From: Hexactinellida sp. DTS-2022
Taxonomy: Eukaryota > Porifera > Hexactinellida
DNA: 64,000 nucleotides
Assembly: GCA_028753945.1 (NCBI GenBank)
Contig: JAPNXP010000011.1
Coordinates: 4,464,001 to 4,528,000, forward strand
Direction of reading: 5' to 3'
The notes beneath the pieces are model-generated. The model was given only the letters and a program-made list of their open reading frames with translations, made no database searches and had not been told where the DNA came from. Positions 13,565-23,748 of this stretch are shown piece by piece. Within the stretch, counting starts at the first letter, position 1. Each line of letters begins with the position of its first letter. The position numbers and the translations under genes are program-made.

Positions 13565-14009
13565 CAATAGTGTTCGCCTACTAGTAATTGCTCTAATAGC
13601 TCGAATAGCGAACACCCAACATGCACAGAAAATGCTGACTCGTCACCTATATATTCTACGGAAACTTGAAGATCTCTGAAAAATGTTTAACCCCTTAACA
13701 GTGAGGAACCTTTGTCCCGTAACAACTTGATAAATAGGTGTAAACACCTTGAGGCATTCATGACATGTCGAAAAAATCCAAAATTGCAGCCTGTGCCGAA
13801 AGTATTTCGCTTTGGAGGCACTAGTAGTTACCCAAACACCAAATGTAGTGCCTCCAAAGGGAAATTCGTCGGCACAGGCTGCAATTTTGGATTTTTTCTA
13901 TCCCCAAGCGAGCATTTAATGTTAATTGTGTCCTTTAATTAATAGTAAGTTCGTCTTTTCAAGCAAATTTCGTGCAAAATGCGACTTGCTAATACTCGAA
14001 CACCACTGT
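13565..14009. repeat. Family F MITE carrying a nested element
   Basis: Left end CAATAGTGTTCGCCTACTAG, right end CTCGAACACCACTG. A 127-bp palindromic family M element (13771-13897) interrupts it, so F inserted first. Confidence 0.75.
13771..13897. repeat. Family M palindromic element
   Basis: Inverted repeats AAATCCAAAATTGCAGCCTG / CAGGCTGCAATTTTGGATTT with GGAGGCACTA / TAGTGCCTCC further in. A second copy is at 24273-24383. Confidence 0.82.
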
Positions 14010-14133
14010 AGTTACAATTCCGGGGACAAGGGATGTCCATATGTAATATATAATATACTAGTAGGGCAGGCTCTAGCAATAATTGTAACCATTCGAGTTT
14101 CTGTTCGTAGATATGAACGAGGTAAATCATATA

Positions 14134-14260
14134 CAGTAGGCTCTCTTAATATGAACACCAGGAGATAGTAGAAATTTGTCCGGATTTTCCGAAAATTCAT
14201 ATTAACCGTCCTTAAACGATATTTTTCCTTGTCCGTGTTCCTATTAACGAGAGTATACTG
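14134..14260. repeat. Family A' MITE
   Basis: 127 bp, CAGTAGGCTCTCTTAATATG to TTAACGAGAGTATACTG with flanking TA. Confidence 0.82.
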
Positions 14261-14286
14261 TACGTGGAGTGCGGAAATTATCACTA

Positions 14287-14364
14287 CAGTCAACGCTAAT
14301 TCTAACTCTCAAAAGGGAAAATAAATTTGGTCGAATTAGCGAATGTTTGAATTAACGAGTACTG
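14287..14364. repeat. Small 78-bp CAGT...ACTG MITE
   Basis: CAGTCAACGCTAATTCTAAC at the left and GAATTAACGAGTACTG at the right, flanked by TA. Not clearly one of the main families. Confidence 0.6.
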
Positions 14365-14562
14365 TATGTGGTACGGGAGTGACAATTCCAAAGGAACGTA
14401 AATATCACTAGAATATTATAAACTGTATTAGTTCATTCATTCTTGGTGAAGCATACAACTTGTAAAGTAATCAATTTAGGATTACAATGGATATGCTATA
14501 TAGTATAGGCAACATGTTGACTATTTCGGTCTCGCTTTTTTTCAATAAGCAATAAGTAATTA

Positions 14563-14662
14563 CAGTAGAACCTCGTTAGTACGAACACCAGGGGACAATC
14601 AAAATGTGTTCGCCTTATCCGGAATTTCGTATTAACCGTGTTCTATTAAAGAAGTTCTACTG
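14563..14662. repeat. Family A MITE, 100-bp short form
   Basis: CAGTAGAACCTCGTTAGTAC to AAGAAGTTCTACTG, TA on both sides. Confidence 0.85.
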
Positions 14663-14794
14663 TATATCAATAGTATGAAAAATTGAATTCGTTAAAAAGC
14701 ATATTTCGTGCAAAATGCACTTGCTACTATGCAAACTATTTCAAACGTTATGTAACGAAATTAGACACCCCTCCCTATATCACCTTTTTAACTA

Positions 14795-14964
14795 CAGTGA
14801 ACTCCGCTTAATAGAGTTTCACCGCTTAATCGGGTCAAAATTTCACAGGATTTATAGGACAGAATTACAGTTTGGCTTACAATATTTTCGGTTAATCGGT
14901 TTCTCCGCTTAATCGGGTCAAAACAACCTGGTCCCGAGGTGACTCTATTAAGCGGTGTCTACTG
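14795..14964. repeat. Family B MITE
   Basis: 170 bp; CAGTGAACTCCGCTTAATAG left, CTATTAAGCGGTGTCTACTG right, with two internal CCGCTTAATCGGGTCA blocks. Confidence 0.85.
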
Positions 14965-15628
14965 TATTTTGAAATACAAAAAGCCGGTTAGTGGTTATAC
15001 CTGATTTAAGCAAGATTTGTACAACAAAGTGAAAATGATTGTACAAATCGTTGTATGATTAATTCAGTTGAAAGACAATTCAGGATTAATTAGCATAGTA
15101 ATAATATTATTATGTAGAAAGCTTGAATAATTATAGAAATTTCTTGGATAGTAATATATTTCGTTTGTGGTTTGTATGAAATTGAAACAAGTCCGGAAAT
15201 TGAAACAAGTTCGGAAATTATGTTTGATGATTCTATGAAAATATCTTACTATGTACAGAAATGAAAACTTAATTCGCGTTTGTACGTAATCACATGAATA
15301 TTTAAAATATCCACAAATTTGTAGAATTAACAATGAATAAATATAAGTTATTTCTAAATATAAATGTATAAAAATTTGATTAATAAAGACAATTACAATA
15401 GTTTTACTGCTACATAACTTTAGCTGACAAACTATTGAATTTATAAAGAAAGAAAACTTAGATTAGAGAGCCAAATAAATAGTTAGGCTTCGCAAATCTA
15501 ACAAACAAGGTAATTAGGATTCTAGATAAAAATTCCCGAAAAGTATAAATAAAACTTCTTTTAATTAATAAAGAAAAATTATAAAACAAATGCCTGCATT
15601 TACAATAATTATGTACTTGTGTGTATTA

Positions 15629-15798
15629 CAGTAATCTTAATAGAGTCACCTGTCAAAAGCTTAATATAGTCACCAGTTCTCTGCTTAATAGGGTCAATTT
15701 TTCACAGGATTCACAAGTACACAATTACAGTTTGACTTCACGCTTAATTGGGTCAACTATCCTCGGACCAAAGTGACCCAATTAAGTGGAATCGACTA
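15629..15798. repeat. Family B MITE (degenerate)
   Basis: Left end CAGTAATCTTAATAGAGTCA; right end AGTGGAATCGACTA. The internal TTTCACAGGATT and ACAATTACAGTTTGACTT blocks match other B copies. Confidence 0.75.
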
Positions 15799-15909
15799 TA
15801 TTTACCATTAATTAATTAAGTAAAATAACTAGGCCGTTATATGATCATGGAAATGGGACCAACCATCCGATTACGATCCTTTTTAAGATCCTTGTAAGTG
15901 AAGTATCTA

Positions 15910-16068
15910 CAGTAGAACCTCGTTAGTACGAACACGGTTAATACGAAATGCTGTTAATACGAACAATATTTAAAGCTTTTCGATATAAATGACTCCGGTT
16001 ATTACGAAATCCGGAAAAGAAACATATTTTGACGGGGTCCTGGAGTTCGTACTAACGAGGTTCTACTG
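15910..16068. repeat. Family A MITE
   Basis: 159 bp with near-perfect ends CAGTAGAACCTCGTTAGTAC / GTACTAACGAGGTTCTACTG. Confidence 0.9.
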
Positions 16069-16723
16069 TAGTAGTAACTTTTTATGTACAATGTTAGATC
16101 CAAAGAGTCCTTTCATGGGCAAACAATGGAAAATACAAGAATACTTATTAAAATATGTCTAGCAAATATAGTACTCTAGTTAATACTACACAGATAAGGG
16201 AAATATCGGTTAAGGAGAAAAGGTAATTTCCCTAGCCTATGCAAATGCATGCAAGTGACTCCGGATAAAACGAATTCCGGATACCAACAAAATTCAACTC
16301 TCCCTTGGTGTTCGCATAAACAAATAAAAATTGTTTGGGTTATGATACATGTGATATGTTTTAACACAAGACAGTATTCAAGACAAAATTAGAGATTATA
16401 ATATGTCTTAATAATATTGGACAATATATTACAAGTTAAGAGGCATAGTAGAAAGTCCCAATAAATGTAATACAAAGAAACAATAAGATCATAAGATAAT
16501 CATAAGACGACTTGTGTAAACAAAAACATTCTGTTTCACAATAATTCTTAGGAAAACCTTGTAAGTTGTCTAGTTTCATTTTAATTTGTAAATATTTGTA
16601 TATCAAATTCAAAACTGAAACTATAACGAAAGTTATTATACGGAGTGAATCGACATTATAGATTGAATATAAATAGATGGAATTTGGAATTTGAAAAACA
16701 AAAACATCGTTAAAGACTGAAAG

Positions 16724-19700
16724 ATGATTGCCAAAAACATGTTAAAGGAAGGATCTGTCAAAATGCTAAGCGAGGAAAAGAACATATTCACTATGGGGAA
16801 TATCAAGTTAGGGAAAAAGGTGAGTATAGTATTAATTAATTATTTTGTTTACAATCCAACTACAATGTTTTTACAATTGTTCCAATTTGTGTTTGTAAAT
16901 TGCATTAATTTGAGGCGATATTTTTGGTAAATTGTCCCTCAAATTACGTCACCCGTTTTTATTTAGAATAGTTATTGCATTCGGGTAAATATATTTGGTT
17001 ATTATAAGTCTCACAGTTTGATGATAATCATGGTCGTTATTAAATGTGACACTTAAAATAAGCAAATAAGCAAAATGAGCTCTCCTGGATTAATACATTA
17101 CAAGTAGAACCTCGTCCTTTCAAAGCCTTTTCAATACAAATGACCCCAGTTAATACGAATTCCGGATAAGGCGAACACATTTTGACGGTCCCCTGGTGTT
17201 CGTACTAACTAGTACTGTATATTTTTATCATTATTAATTTTCTTAAATATATTTCTTAATTAATTAATATTGAGTAGCGAAAATAATCCCTTTTAAAATA
17301 AATTGCCTGTACTTTCAACCTAAACTTTCAAAGTCATTTATAACTGTTTATTTATGAATGAAAACAAGTCTGGTAACATAAATAAATTGAGAGAAGTAAA
17401 TTAAATATCAAGAAAATAAAATAAAAATTTAACTAAAGAAGTTAATTATATACCAATCAATGCAACGCCTTCTAATAAAAACCCCGGTTTCGCAAAGGTG
17501 AATTTCTGATGACAAAATACCTTGCACATTGTCTGAAAATTACATTAGAAAACGTGTTGGCCGCTAAATAAGTAATTCCTTTATGAAATCTAAACATTCG
17601 GGTTCTAATAATTAAGTGTTGCACATATTTAATTCACAATTAGTCTGCTAATTTAATTCACAATTAGTCTGCTAATTTAATTCAAAGTAAAACAGATCAT
17701 ATAATTTCATTATAAAGTTCTAAAGTAAATCAGTAATTAACTAATTAGCGGTATACAAATTAACAGTAGATAATTAAATCTATACTTTCCACTAATTATG
17801 TATGCTGAAAATAGTCTGAAATATAAAGAAATTGTTGGAAAGTTTTCAGAAAATTGAAAGTTTTGAATAATCATTCGTACCTCTTTCATTTTTTCTTAAT
17901 AACTGAAACTATGATTATAGTATAAGTAATGAAAGTGAAATAGTTAATTATTGGAATAAAAATTCAAAGAAAAAGTAAATTTAGAAATTGCTTGCTCAAA
18001 TAGAAATGAAACTACATTTTTGTTACTAGCTAATATTAGATCGATAATAATTTAATTAAATAATTTGATAATTATTTATTTGACAATTATCAATAGAGAA
18101 CTGTATTGCAACTAATAAGCAAATGAATAAATTAGCAAAAGTAGCATAATTAGAGTTGAATGATTATATACAAAGGTGGGAAATAATGTAAGACCTGTTT
18201 TAACAGATAATTATACGTAAATTTGAAATAAATACACTGACTTACCGTATTTCCCGAAAAAGCGCCCGATGCTTATTGTTTCGTGGGCCAAATTTGCGCT
18301 TAAATTTTCGAAAATCTAGATAATAATATTCAGGTGGATTGTAATGGCTCTCAAATATAAAAATATTGCGTAAATTATTTACTTACACTTCATTATTAAC
18401 TAATGCAATGGGTATAAATTTTATTATAAAAATGCTATTTTTATTGACCCGGCGCTTATTCGGGGAAATACAGTACGTATTCGTAAAGCCTGAAAAAACG
18501 AGATTAAATGAATAAATTAAGTGTAAATAACTAGGAAATAAATGCGAAAATAAATTTTTTTTACAAGACATAAATACTCAGTGGACAACAAAAAATTTTT
18601 AATTAATGCCCAGTGTTGCCCACATTATAATTTAATGAAAAATATTGTAAATAAATACTTAGTTAACTTAATAAAACAAATCCATAAATTCCAATTGTTC
18701 AAATAACTTCATACAACTGAGTTGTACCACAAGACAGTTATAATTCATTGAAATTTCGTAGAAACAAATATTGCCTGCTGTATGATGTAATATTAAATCT
18801 TATTAATTATAATTCAACGAATTATAATAATTCGTACCAGCTTGTTATTTGAGTCTACATGAATTTATAATAATTTTCCTATAATATTCGCCAGAATAAC
18901 ACTTGAGTCAAAATACATTTCACAACCACGTATAACATTAACTACACATGTTAATTTAGTTTATGTAGATGATAAACCAAGATTATTCACACTAATCATT
19001 GAACAAATTAAAATAATTTCAAAGGAATGTATTTCAAACAAATTAAATAAATTATTGTAGAACTTCGTTATAGGAACAGTTAATGCAAAATTCCGGTTAA
19101 TACGAACACTATTTCAGTCCTTTTATATACAAATGGTATTGGTTAATACGAATTCCGGAAAAAGGCGAAAGCGTTTTTACGGTCCCCTGGTGTTCGTACT
19201 AACGAGGTTTATTGTATATATTTTTGTAGAACAAATGGACTATACATTACATACATCTCTATCATTTTTTCAATGATAAAAGAATTGAATTAATGGTATT
19301 CGAACAATTTGAACCTTCAAAAAAACACCCGAAAATAATCTTCAAATTTGACTCACAAACAGAAGCAAAGCAGATTCCCTCAATTTACGGCGAACATTTT
19401 TGTCTCATAATCTCAAGCAGTAAAGAGACAATAACATTTTCATGCGATTCATACGGTGAACTTCTGCAGTGGATTTCGAAAATAAACAGATCCGTTAGCT
19501 TACTGCAGAATAAACCAAAGAAATTACCCCCGATTCCAACCGATGAAGACAAAAAACATTTCAAAAGAGGATCTTCTGATCCAGGGAGTATTAGAACCAA
19601 AATAGACTCTCTGATAACGGACAACAAGAGCATGCTAGAAGAACCTGAGAGTAATGCGCCAGGGCAAAGAGAATCAGTTCTGTTTTCTATAGAAAACAAT

Positions 19701-21756
19701 TCCATATATGGAGGTGAGGGCAATATTCTTACAATTCAATATAAACTCATGTACAGTGGACTCTAGTTAATAGGAACACGGTTAATTAATAATCCCTAAG
19801 CTGGCGGGGGACTTGAAGTATAAATTGAAAGAAAAAAAGTTTCATTTTCAATTTCAAATGAAATTGAAATAACTTTCAGTTTCAGTTTTCACATTCCCAG
19901 CCAGTTTTAGGATTAATTAATTAATAATTATTAATATTAATTAAGACGAACAAAGTTAAATTACCCTACCATATACGAATGCATGCAAGTGACTCCTTTC
20001 AATACAATTTCACTTAATTTTTCCAAATTTCGACGATCCCCTAGTGTTCCTATTAACGAGTCTACTGTATAATAAGAAAATCGAAATTTTCGTTTTTTAA
20101 TGGAACTTCAAAATTTTTCCAATGAAAACACTAATGTTGATGCCCGAATAATATATTTACTAACAATAATATTATTTAGATAACAAAATATTCGCCGTTT
20201 CTATCGTACAGAACGAAACAGCTAACCGACTTGAGCTCAAAGGAGAGTTCAACTTAGCCATCAGAGAAGACGGAATCGAACTGCTCACTCACGGAACGAA
20301 TGAACCGGTGTACTACTGGAGCATGACAACTCTGCGAAGATTTGGGAGCTCTAAAAGTCGGTTTTCGTTCGAATCCGGCCGTAGTAGTGTATCTGGTGTT
20401 GGAAACTTTGAATTCTTTTCACCAAGCTGCAAACTCATTAATGAAGCTGTCAGCGAATTGACATTTCGTGTGAAACAGAATATGAACACGAATGCTTTGA
20501 GACGAGACTCCAAATCCCAAATCCCTCAAGAATATTCTCCCCTATCTACCGTAGTATACGGCAAACAAACCACACATGCTACAGAGAGATTTCAAGAAGC
20601 AATCGAGAGCACTGATAGTGCACCAGTTAATAATCCTGTTTTAAGCTTGGATGCTTTTCAGGAAAGGTTCCCAACCGAACTTAATGTAAATGATAAGCAA
20701 ATTCCCCGAAAACTTGAAACACAAAATGAACCTTTAGAGAGGGTAACTTCGCCAAAAATTACACCACAAAACTTGAATGAGAATTACTTCAACACAGATA
20801 ATACTGATACCAACTACATTGAATTTCCAAAGAAAAGTGCCGATAGAATCATCTCAAGCCAAACAAATTTGGGAGAATCAAACACAATTGTATTCGCTAC
20901 AAACACCACAGGAAACAAACCTGAAGAAAGGGACTATGAAAATATGGATATTCTCCTTAAAACTATCAAAGAAAACACGAAAAATACACAGGAAACTCCC
21001 AAAGACGTCAGGTATTCTCCTGAAAACGTGCAAAACAATCCTACTGCATTTGAGAGGATGCGAAGCGAATCGGAGCCGAATCCACAAGCCATCAAAACAA
21101 ATGAACAAATATATATTAACTTACCAACCCCGGTAATACTAACGCAACCGGAATACAAAGCTAATCAAATTGCAAGCATTGATGCCCGTTCTTGTTCACA
21201 AGAGAATCTACATTATATATCTGCTATTACACAGAAAATCCATAAACCGATTTATTCACACAGTTCTCAAAATCTCGCTGTATTAACACGTCCTGAATTC
21301 GAACAGCCGATTGAACACGGATCTCAAAACATCAACACTTTTCCCAAATCACAAAGCACAGTTAATATAAGCGAAGTTCCTCAGCACATTCCTCAATACC
21401 CAGCACCATACCAATACAATTCACAGGATAACCCCTCTATAAGAGAGCCTGACAGGCTATACCAACCGAACGTACAACAAAGTTTTATTCACCGTCCATT
21501 AAACTATCGTCCAACGGGTGAAAATCTAAGTTTCCCTATTTCACAACCGCGACTTTATTACAACCCACAACAAGTCCAACAACATGAACCAATATTCCGA
21601 CCTCAAATGCTGAACTATTACCCTAGGTCAGCGCCCCCATCAGGAATTGTAGACAACCCACAATGTTTAGGCCCACGAGACAATTACCCAAAAAGTGCCC
21701 CTGGCTCTCGTAGCCACCCAATGCTGCAAAGGGATTTATATCCAACCAATCAGTAA
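16724..21756 (+). CDS. DOK: Dok-family docking protein (PH + PTB adaptor), 3 exons
   Basis: Exons 16724-16819, 19230-19713 and 20180-21756 join in phase (0, then 1) to 718 residues. Residues 5-115 form a PH domain: KEGSVKML, then LGKK joined to NKWTIHY across intron 1, ending in GELLQWISKI. Residues 195-300 form an IRS-type PTB domain with the Dok signature RRFGSSKSRFSFESGR and GVGNFEFF. The tail (300-718) is long, disordered, Pro/Gln/Asn-rich and carries tyrosines in adaptor-binding contexts, such as YENM at residue 446, YINL and YYPRS. Dok proteins sit under receptor tyrosine kinases at the membrane and recruit SH2 proteins once phosphorylated; I infer the same role. The start ATG is the first after an in-frame TGA at 16718. 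The tail is longer than I recall for vertebrate Dok proteins (roughly 300-550 residues in total). It ends convergent with the cGMP kinase gene. Confidence 0.9.
17102..17217. repeat. Family A MITE (internally deleted)
   Basis: AAGTAGAACCTCGTC left and GTTCGTACTAACTAGTACTG right, in Dok intron 1. Confidence 0.78.
17480..17585. repeat. Family R repeat
   Basis: Contains CCCCGGTTTCGCAAAGGTGA and, 80 bases on, GTGTTGGCCGCTAAATAAGT. The same two blocks recur near 54420-54500, 58590-58660 and 32328-32360. Type of element not recognised. Confidence 0.55.
18245..18476. repeat. Palindromic element with CGTATTTCCC ends
   Basis: Left CCGTATTTCCCGAAAAAGCG, right CGCTTATTCGGGGAAATACAG. A related copy with decayed ends lies near 58340-58560, sharing GCTTATTGTTTTCGTGGGCC and TTTTATTGACCC. 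The end sequence resembles hAT-type elements, but no target duplication was identified. Confidence 0.65.
19055..19214. repeat. Family A MITE ending 15 bases before Dok exon 2
   Basis: Left TTGTAGAACTTCGTTATAGG, right GTACTAACGAGGTTTATTG. Followed by TA and a T-rich stretch leading to the acceptor TTTTTGTAG at 19221-19229. Confidence 0.85.
19754..20067. repeat. Family A' MITE with internal insertion
   Basis: CAGTGGACTCTAGTTAATAGG left, TATTAACGAGTCTACTG right. About 160 bp of unrelated sequence (about 19790-19960) splits the element. It begins 40 bases after the exon 2 donor in Dok intron 2. Confidence 0.75.
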
Positions 21757-23748
21757 AGAGGCAAACACGAGCAAGTATAAATAGGTTAACTGCTAATTTT
21801 AGTGATAAATGCTATGCTTTCTTTGTTAGTTACTAAGTTCAAGTCTTGCTGCATTATGCTGCTTTGCTAATTGCTATTTGATTTGTATATTTTCTGTCGT
21901 AACTGTATTACCCCTATGCTATTCTTGAATATATATTTGGTTACATTATTTATTATAAGGTAAATAAGCAATACTATTAATTAAATATTTATTTTAACAT
22001 CAAATGAGATGTAGAATAGAAAATAATGAGAGATATGTTTTCCACCAAAAAGTTGATTGCTCGCTAATACACTGACCGGCCAAAAGTATTTCAACATCAA
22101 ATATTAGGAATTAATATATTCAAGCGTCTAGCAGTATAATAACATTAGTAGATGCTTCAAATTGGATGTTGACATAAAATGATATGTTAAGTATACTAAA
22201 ATGGCAAAATATTTGAATTTAACTATTTATGGAGGTGTTAAACTCATTAACTATATAATTAGCTAATTAAATATATACTTTCTGATCATAATGAGGCATT
22301 TAGAATATACAAATTCTGATTAAAGATTTGTATACAGACAGATACTATATAGTCTAATTAGTGATTACTCTAGGTGCACAATTTCTAATCATTACGATCA
22401 TTTCTCACTGAGATACAGCCACATTCCCATTTGTGCCACTTGTCACTTGTGCCACACGTGGCAAGTGGTTGGGCCACTTATGCCACTTCATGGATATTGT
22501 ATAAAATTGACTTAAAATATCAATGATATGAAGTTGAGAATCATAGTAATATATTTAAAGTCGTTTTAGAGTATTTAAACAGCCGTCAACAAACTACTTG
22601 ACTCATATTATGTCTGGAATATAATTCCTGTTGTTCAAATACATTTGGCCGGTCAGTGCATATGCAATGTTGGATTCGGTTAACCGTTGCTAATATCGGT
22701 TAATGTTATGAATGTATTAACCAATTAGCCAGTCTGTTGAAATCTGCAGTGTAATTGGGAATTTATTGTATAAATGTTAAATTATCTGAATTTTGTTTGA
22801 ATATGATATACTATGCATTTCCCATATCCACATAATAAATTTCTATACAACATTATAAATTATTTCTAAGTTACCTAAGAACCAAATTTATCAGTCAATG
22901 TATTACTATGGGGTTTTACTTCATAAAGCAGTCATATTAAGTAGTATAGTCAAAATGTTATATTGGATTATGTATGGAGTTAGTTAATAACCACTAGCCA
23001 TGATTATGCAACTAAATACAAATAAGCAATAATTTTTATGCATAAAATAATGTGTAACATCTATGCAACTGATAATTAAAATAAAGAATTCTAAATTTCA
23101 ATCACTCCATAAAGTGAAATGAAAATATTTTGCTGAAATCATAACAGTTTAAACTTGTACTGAAATTGCCAACATACAAGAACTTATACGGAAGTATATC
23201 TATATAAAACTAATCAAATTTGTGGCATAGACTATCTATGATTATTCGTAGATGTTATGTTTATTATCACCCAAATTCTGTTATTCAATTAGAACTAACT
23301 ATAATTATTACCAGTGATGTGTACGATTTTGCCATAATTGTCTTGGTTCCTATATAAACAAAAAGCATTGAAAGAGACCACTATTTTGGAAAAGTTAGTA
23401 TCCTGTATTCTATAGTAAAACCATTTGAACTAAATGTAATGAAATATTGCACTTTCAATTTTGTTGCAATTTTGTAGCAATTTCAGTTACCATTTAAGTA
23501 AACAGTTTAACATTGAACCGGACCTAATTAATGATTTATTTATAAACACAATAAACTGAACATTTAATATATTATTATTATTGAACTACAAAACTGTTAT
23601 AATAAAAAAAGTGAATGGAGAATCTATTACAAAAATAAGAATTAATAAAGCATATAAATGTGTATATAAATGTGCTCTGCATAATGCAGCTATTACTATG
23701 AGGCTCTTTTTAAGTTAAATAGGTTAATAAAAATATTTTAAAAAGCAG
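21757..23748. other. Convergent spacer between Dok and PKG 3' ends
   Basis: Holds the 3' untranslated regions of both genes, a 589-bp mariner-like element (22070-22658) and AT-rich DNA. A TTTATT at 23535-23540 is an AATAAA on the minus strand and could be the PKG polyadenylation signal. No other gene is seen. Confidence 0.6.
22070..22658. mobile_element. Non-autonomous mariner-like element (family L)
   Basis: 589 bp bounded by inverted ends CACTGACCGGCCAAAAGTAT / AATACATTTGGCCGGTCAGTG, a terminus style known from Tc1/mariner elements. TA precedes the left end; the right flank reads CATA, so the duplication is imperfect. The interior has no open frame long enough for a transposase. It contains a short hairpin-like GCCACACGTGGC block. 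Confidence 0.8.

Larger units (their letters stand above)
12666..16723. other. Repeat-filled spacer between homeobox and Dok genes
   Basis: No gene recognised. It holds a TIR-less copy of the family L element, a nested F/M pair, several A, A' and B MITEs and stretches of plain AT-rich DNA (15000-15600, 16330-16720). The Dok promoter is presumably in the last few hundred bases, but no clear motif stands out. Confidence 0.6.

Noticed and set aside
13712..14293. Small open frames of 60-95 codons
   Set aside because: They lie wholly in nested F, M and A' elements and read through palindromes.
20777..21136. Alternative frame open for 119 codons within Dok exon 3
   Set aside because: It overlaps the conserved-frame Dok tail and has no family features.
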